Shown here: positions 13,801 through 14,995 of the stretch, piece after piece
Layout of the letters: every line of letters begins with the position of its first letter
Position numbering within the stretch: position 1 is the stretch's first letter
DNA from: Clostridia bacterium
Lineage (GTDB): Bacteria > Bacillota > Clostridia > Christensenellales > CAG-138
Assembly: GCA_016296415.1 (NCBI GenBank)
Contig: JAEDJH010000039.1
Coordinates: 1-14,995 of the forward strand
Length of the DNA stretch: 14,995 bases
Reading direction: 5' to 3'
Translations under genes and position numbers: made by a program
The notes under the pieces: generated by a model
The model's database searches: none
What the model saw: the letters and a program-made list of their open reading frames with translations, nothing else
Told to the model about the DNA's origin: nothing

Positions 13801-14113
13801 AGACCTTGAGCCTGCTTTCGTTTTCGTCGAGCACCCTTCTTACGACCATGCGCTTGCCCTGGTGCGAAAGGAAGACACGGTTGTCGCCGGTTTCCCTCAA
13901 AACGCTGTCGGCAAGCGACATGAACGAATGCACCGCCGTGCCCATCATTCCGAATTTTGTGCGTGAGGCCAGCATTTTTTCGCACTCGAACGTGAACTGC
14001 TCGGGGACGATCATCATCGCCCTCTCGCCGTTTTCGAGATGCCGCATTACCCTTTCCATTATCGTCGTGGTCTTTTTTGAACCGGCTCTGCCGGCGATGA
14101 ACGTAAGCTCCAT
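10805..14113 (-). CDS. addB: AddB, helicase-nuclease subunit B
   Basis: This 1102-residue protein is the B subunit of the AddAB (RexAB) complex, which resects DNA double-strand breaks up to a Chi site for recombination. The N-terminal helicase-like part begins LTFIAGRAGSKKTTTIM (3-19) and MIVPEQFTF (34-42). The RecB-type nuclease is C-terminal: His780 in GKFYHDAL, GKIDRAD (890-896) with Asp893, IIDYKSG (908-914) with Asp910 and Lys912, and LQLQLPLY (927-934). The four Fe-S cysteines are Cys750 in NACPFKHF and Cys1059, Cys1062 and Cys1068 in CTYCDFGSIC. Length is normal. The Walker A loop is unusual: GRAGSKKT has Lys12-Lys... where GSGKT is expected, so the glycine before the catalytic lysine is replaced. 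addA, usually directly downstream, is absent; a terminator and a kinase gene follow instead. No strong ribosome site precedes the ATG. Confidence 0.95.
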   Translation of the reverse strand: MELTFIAGRAGSKKTTTIMERVMRHLENGERAMMIVPEQFTFECEKMLASRTKFGMMGTAVHSFMSLADSVLRETGDNRVFLSHQGKRMVVRRVLDENESRLKVYGKVAKKHGMPDRLDRLFMRFKRFVITPELLLAAARRAPEALRLKLEDLALIYEGVEKQLESRYMDSEDKINALIERLSRSSFCGMHVYVDGFEFLTEQKYRVMDELMSIAGSMTVSVCMDPDSAKGSYDIFSSKRAAYLRLVRMAEEHGLTVKTEYTEKTSDMGYDAALCHLEKHLFAFPPVEYEGRADNITVYTATDIAAETDAVCDYIVGEAKRGVPFSEMAVIMTDPAGYSPALGQSLQKYGIPAFVDIKTPLTNHPIAELLLGAMRCITGRYAYDDIMSMVKTGLVSENEDVCERFENHLLKFGIKNERILNEIDCEDGGELEALRRRLVEPMLMLKKRLEKAKDAAAKTEALYDYLADMDVYDKVLKKSGELRESGLVHIADTNDQAWQVTLELMDQIHAIFGDTAMSSKRFLGVLEEGFSSYEIGIIPSMVDCVLTGDVERTCAFGISRLFVLGCREGLFPKHAIDNDIMTDDELEFLKSCDLSVWENSGERANTNLFSAYSILTKAKDKLWLSYTPGSGDDKLPASSVLDGVRTIFKNGIIERNSIRDESTPNHTEAAARKLVFGLRRLADTGTADGDLAALYRWYASNEKYKDMMAMVENALFFRVSEEPFGSELAAELYGKSMRGSASRLETYNACPFKHFMSYGLRLRPREEFTERKTDEGKFYHDALDMFIKSVLESETDFAELTEEDVPRLLNPILDELEKTHNNGIFLSSERLKARCGMMKNTIRAAALATVMQIARGEFRPLQTEIEFGENGAYPPLRLELPDGTEFLITGKIDRADSFFDGEKNNYRIIDYKSGGRDFMFSEMYNGLQLQLPLYVAAMLAADEAACAAGLYYMGVRQKMLDMRRIKKEELKEELFKSFMLQGVTVNRLDVIDATERFEKASNIIDVKKKDGGYTGSLVSPTEMEEIVGFAKKKAAATLQSIMQGNTDVRPKKTGDRSQCTYCDFGSICMYDEKFGDCSTHELSKLGHEEFFEIIAAEEEPGE

Positions 14114-14147
14114 TTTATAACCCGTCTTTCAAACTCTATGCAGCTTG

Positions 14148-14153
14148 ATTATA
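14148..14153 (-). promoter_or_regulatory. Extended -10 promoter of addB
   Basis: On the minus strand TGGTATAAT has a perfect TATAAT and the TGn extension, 34 bp before the addB start codon. No good -35 box is present at the right spacing. Confidence 0.5.
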
Positions 14154-14193
14154 CCATACCGCCGCCTGCTCCGCACGGCTTTTATGCCGCCGT

Positions 14194-14260
14194 AAATAAA
14201 AAAAGCCCCGTGGGGCAGACCTTTGCAAGCAAAGAAACTTCGGGACCGCTTTATGGGGCT
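14194..14260 (-). terminator. Hairpin-rich terminator between the membrane-protein gene and addB
   Basis: On the minus strand a final GGGGCT (14209-14204) runs into a T-rich stretch (14204-14194). It can pair with AGCCCC at 14260-14255 around a branch that itself contains the hairpin CTTTG-CTTG-CAAAG (14234-14221), or locally with GCCC next to it (14216-14205). Either fold gives a terminator for the upstream gene. The remaining part of 14261-14365 carries no gene. Confidence 0.6.
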
Positions 14261-14365
14261 GCTGCAAGCCGCAAAAATGGGGCGTTTTGGTTTTATGCGC
14301 TTAAACGTTTTTTTGGGGGTCGGTTAAAAGCTTGTCCTCTCGGGCGCAAAACCCGGCTTTTCCAC

Positions 14366-14845
14366 TCAGTCCGCAAGTCTCACTGCAAATCCAAAGCTTC
14401 CGTCATCGCCCGAGTAACACAGCGTTTTCCTATATATCGTTACCTCCACATAGGCGACACCGTCCACGATGTTGACCACCCCGTCGCCCACCTGCTTAAC
14501 AAAAAGCCCTCTGCATTCAACCTCAACTTGGTCGGACGACAAAAGCTCCTCTCCCGAGTCGAAGCTCAAAATCACGGTGACGTCTTGCAGGAAGCTCCCC
14601 TCGTCCCACCTTATGCGGTAAACGCTGTGGTTGTCACCGATGTCGGCGGTCGCCCTGTGCTCCGCAAGCGAAACATCCATGATCGGATAAGTCGAATAAT
14701 CCCTCAAGTCGTCTTTTGTCGCACCCTTCAGCGGAAGAAGATGAACAAAAAGCTCGTTGAATACAGCTATGCCGATAATGATAAGCACCACCAGCGTGGT
14801 TTTGCTGAATTTGCGTTTTGGTTTTTTATCGGATACCGTTTCCAT
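14366..14845 (-). CDS. Unrecognised single-pass membrane protein with an exported domain
   Basis: This 159-residue protein has a charged cytoplasmic start (METVSDKKPKRKFSK), one hydrophobic helix at about 16-37 (TTLVVLIIIGIAVFNELFVHLL), and a mostly beta-rich, acidic region of about 120 residues that should lie outside the membrane. I do not recognise its family. The exported part has WDEGSFLQDVTVILSFDSG and ends with GSFGFAVRLAD. There is no lipobox, cell-wall sorting signal or catalytic motif. Start choice: AGGAGA lies ten bases before the ATG at 14845; a longer frame reaching 14938 would read through the promoter region and is unlikely. It is the gene upstream of addB in the same direction, but a terminator separates them. 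The helix could be an uncleaved anchor or a signal peptide. Confidence 0.7.
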   Translation of the reverse strand: METVSDKKPKRKFSKTTLVVLIIIGIAVFNELFVHLLPLKGATKDDLRDYSTYPIMDVSLAEHRATADIGDNHSVYRIRWDEGSFLQDVTVILSFDSGEELLSSDQVEVECRGLFVKQVGDGVVNIVDGVAYVEVTIYRKTLCYSGDDGSFGFAVRLAD

Positions 14846-14902
14846 GTCGTTATTATCTCCTTTTTTAATTGATTGCAATTCGATAATACCATATCTGCCA
14901 AT

Positions 14903-14934
14903 TTGACAATACATCGCATATCGCTGTTTGTCAA
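14903..14934. promoter_or_regulatory. Inverted repeat and promoter of the membrane-protein gene
   Basis: TTGACAA at 14903-14909 and TTGTCAA at 14928-14934 form a perfect 7-bp inverted repeat with 18 bases between. On the minus strand TTGACA (14934-14929) with TATTGT (14911-14906) 17 bp away could be a promoter; a TGGTATTAT extended -10 at 14883-14891 is an alternative. Confidence 0.4.
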
Positions 14935-14956
14935 TCACCGGTTTTTAAAAATTCAA

Positions 14957-14980
14957 GCCCATGTTTCCATGAGCTTTTTT
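14957..14980 (-). terminator. Hairpin terminator of a gene beyond the window
   Basis: On the minus strand GCTCATG-GAAA-CATGGGC folds with a GAAA tetraloop and one G-U pair, followed by TTGAATTTTT. The plus-strand version has an A-C mismatch, and no plus-strand gene precedes it, so it most likely ends a minus-strand transcript entering from beyond 14995. Confidence 0.5.
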
Positions 14981-14995
14981 GCGGTAACTTCATTT

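Noticed and set aside
14194..14365. 6S RNA, SRP RNA, tmRNA, RNase P RNA or a T-box in the hairpin-rich spacer
   Set aside because: I looked for the conserved blocks of each (for example the SRP GGAAGG-type loop, the T-box GGGUGG-ACCGCG element and the RNase P core) and none is convincing. Only a terminator is claimed.
1..14995. Defence island, mobile element or CRISPR array
   Set aside because: No transposase, integrase, restriction, toxin or Cas-like protein and no regularly spaced repeats are present. Gene content is housekeeping.

Overview
This window looks like chromosomal DNA from an uncultured or little-known, moderately GC-rich member of the Clostridia (Firmicutes). The reasons are its Gram-positive style promoters (TTGAAA/TTGACA with 16-17 bp spacing to TATAAT-like boxes), strong AGGAGG ribosome sites, an AddB-type rather than RecB/RecC-type recombination nuclease, an M3 oligoendopeptidase F, and a glycine decarboxylase split into GcvPA and GcvPB. 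This is an inference from gene content; no rRNA is present to fix the taxonomy. I see no insertion sequence, prophage, CRISPR array, tRNA or rRNA.

Layout. (a) 1-1943, plus strand: a promoter and structured leader of about 130 nt, then a TSUP/TauE-SafE family membrane transporter and an HSL-type alpha/beta-hydrolase esterase in one operon. (b) 1963-2926, plus strand: a small regulatory module with two nearly identical palindromic operators 63 bp apart around a strong promoter, a two-helix membrane protein, an overlapping small XRE regulator, and a second XRE gene broken by a one-base deletion, closed by a hairpin terminator. (c) 2943-4742, minus strand: pepF with its own promoter. (d) 4817-9456, minus strand: a complete promoter-to-terminator glycine cleavage operon, gcvT-gcvH-gcvPA-gcvPB. 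GcvPA/GcvPB decarboxylate glycine onto the lipoyl arm of GcvH, and GcvT transfers the methylene group to tetrahydrofolate. The lipoamide dehydrogenase and the lipoate-attaching enzymes are not in the window, and the leader does not match the glycine riboswitch. (e) 9516-10634, minus strand: a stand-alone Smr-domain protein and a HprK/PEP-carboxykinase-like P-loop kinase without its usual RiPP/PqqD-type partners. (f) 10805-14113, minus strand: addB, with an altered P-loop but intact nuclease and Fe-S motifs, and no addA next to it. (g) 14194-14995, minus strand: a hairpin-rich spacer, an unrecognised single-pass membrane protein with an exported domain, and the probable terminator of a gene beyond the window.

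Most of the window is ordinary housekeeping DNA. I did not find a clearly new multi-gene system. The most interesting points are the unassigned leader RNA of the transporter operon, the twin-operator XRE/membrane-protein module, the orphan HprK-like kinase, the glycine operon without a recognisable glycine riboswitch, and the damaged Walker A motif of AddB.
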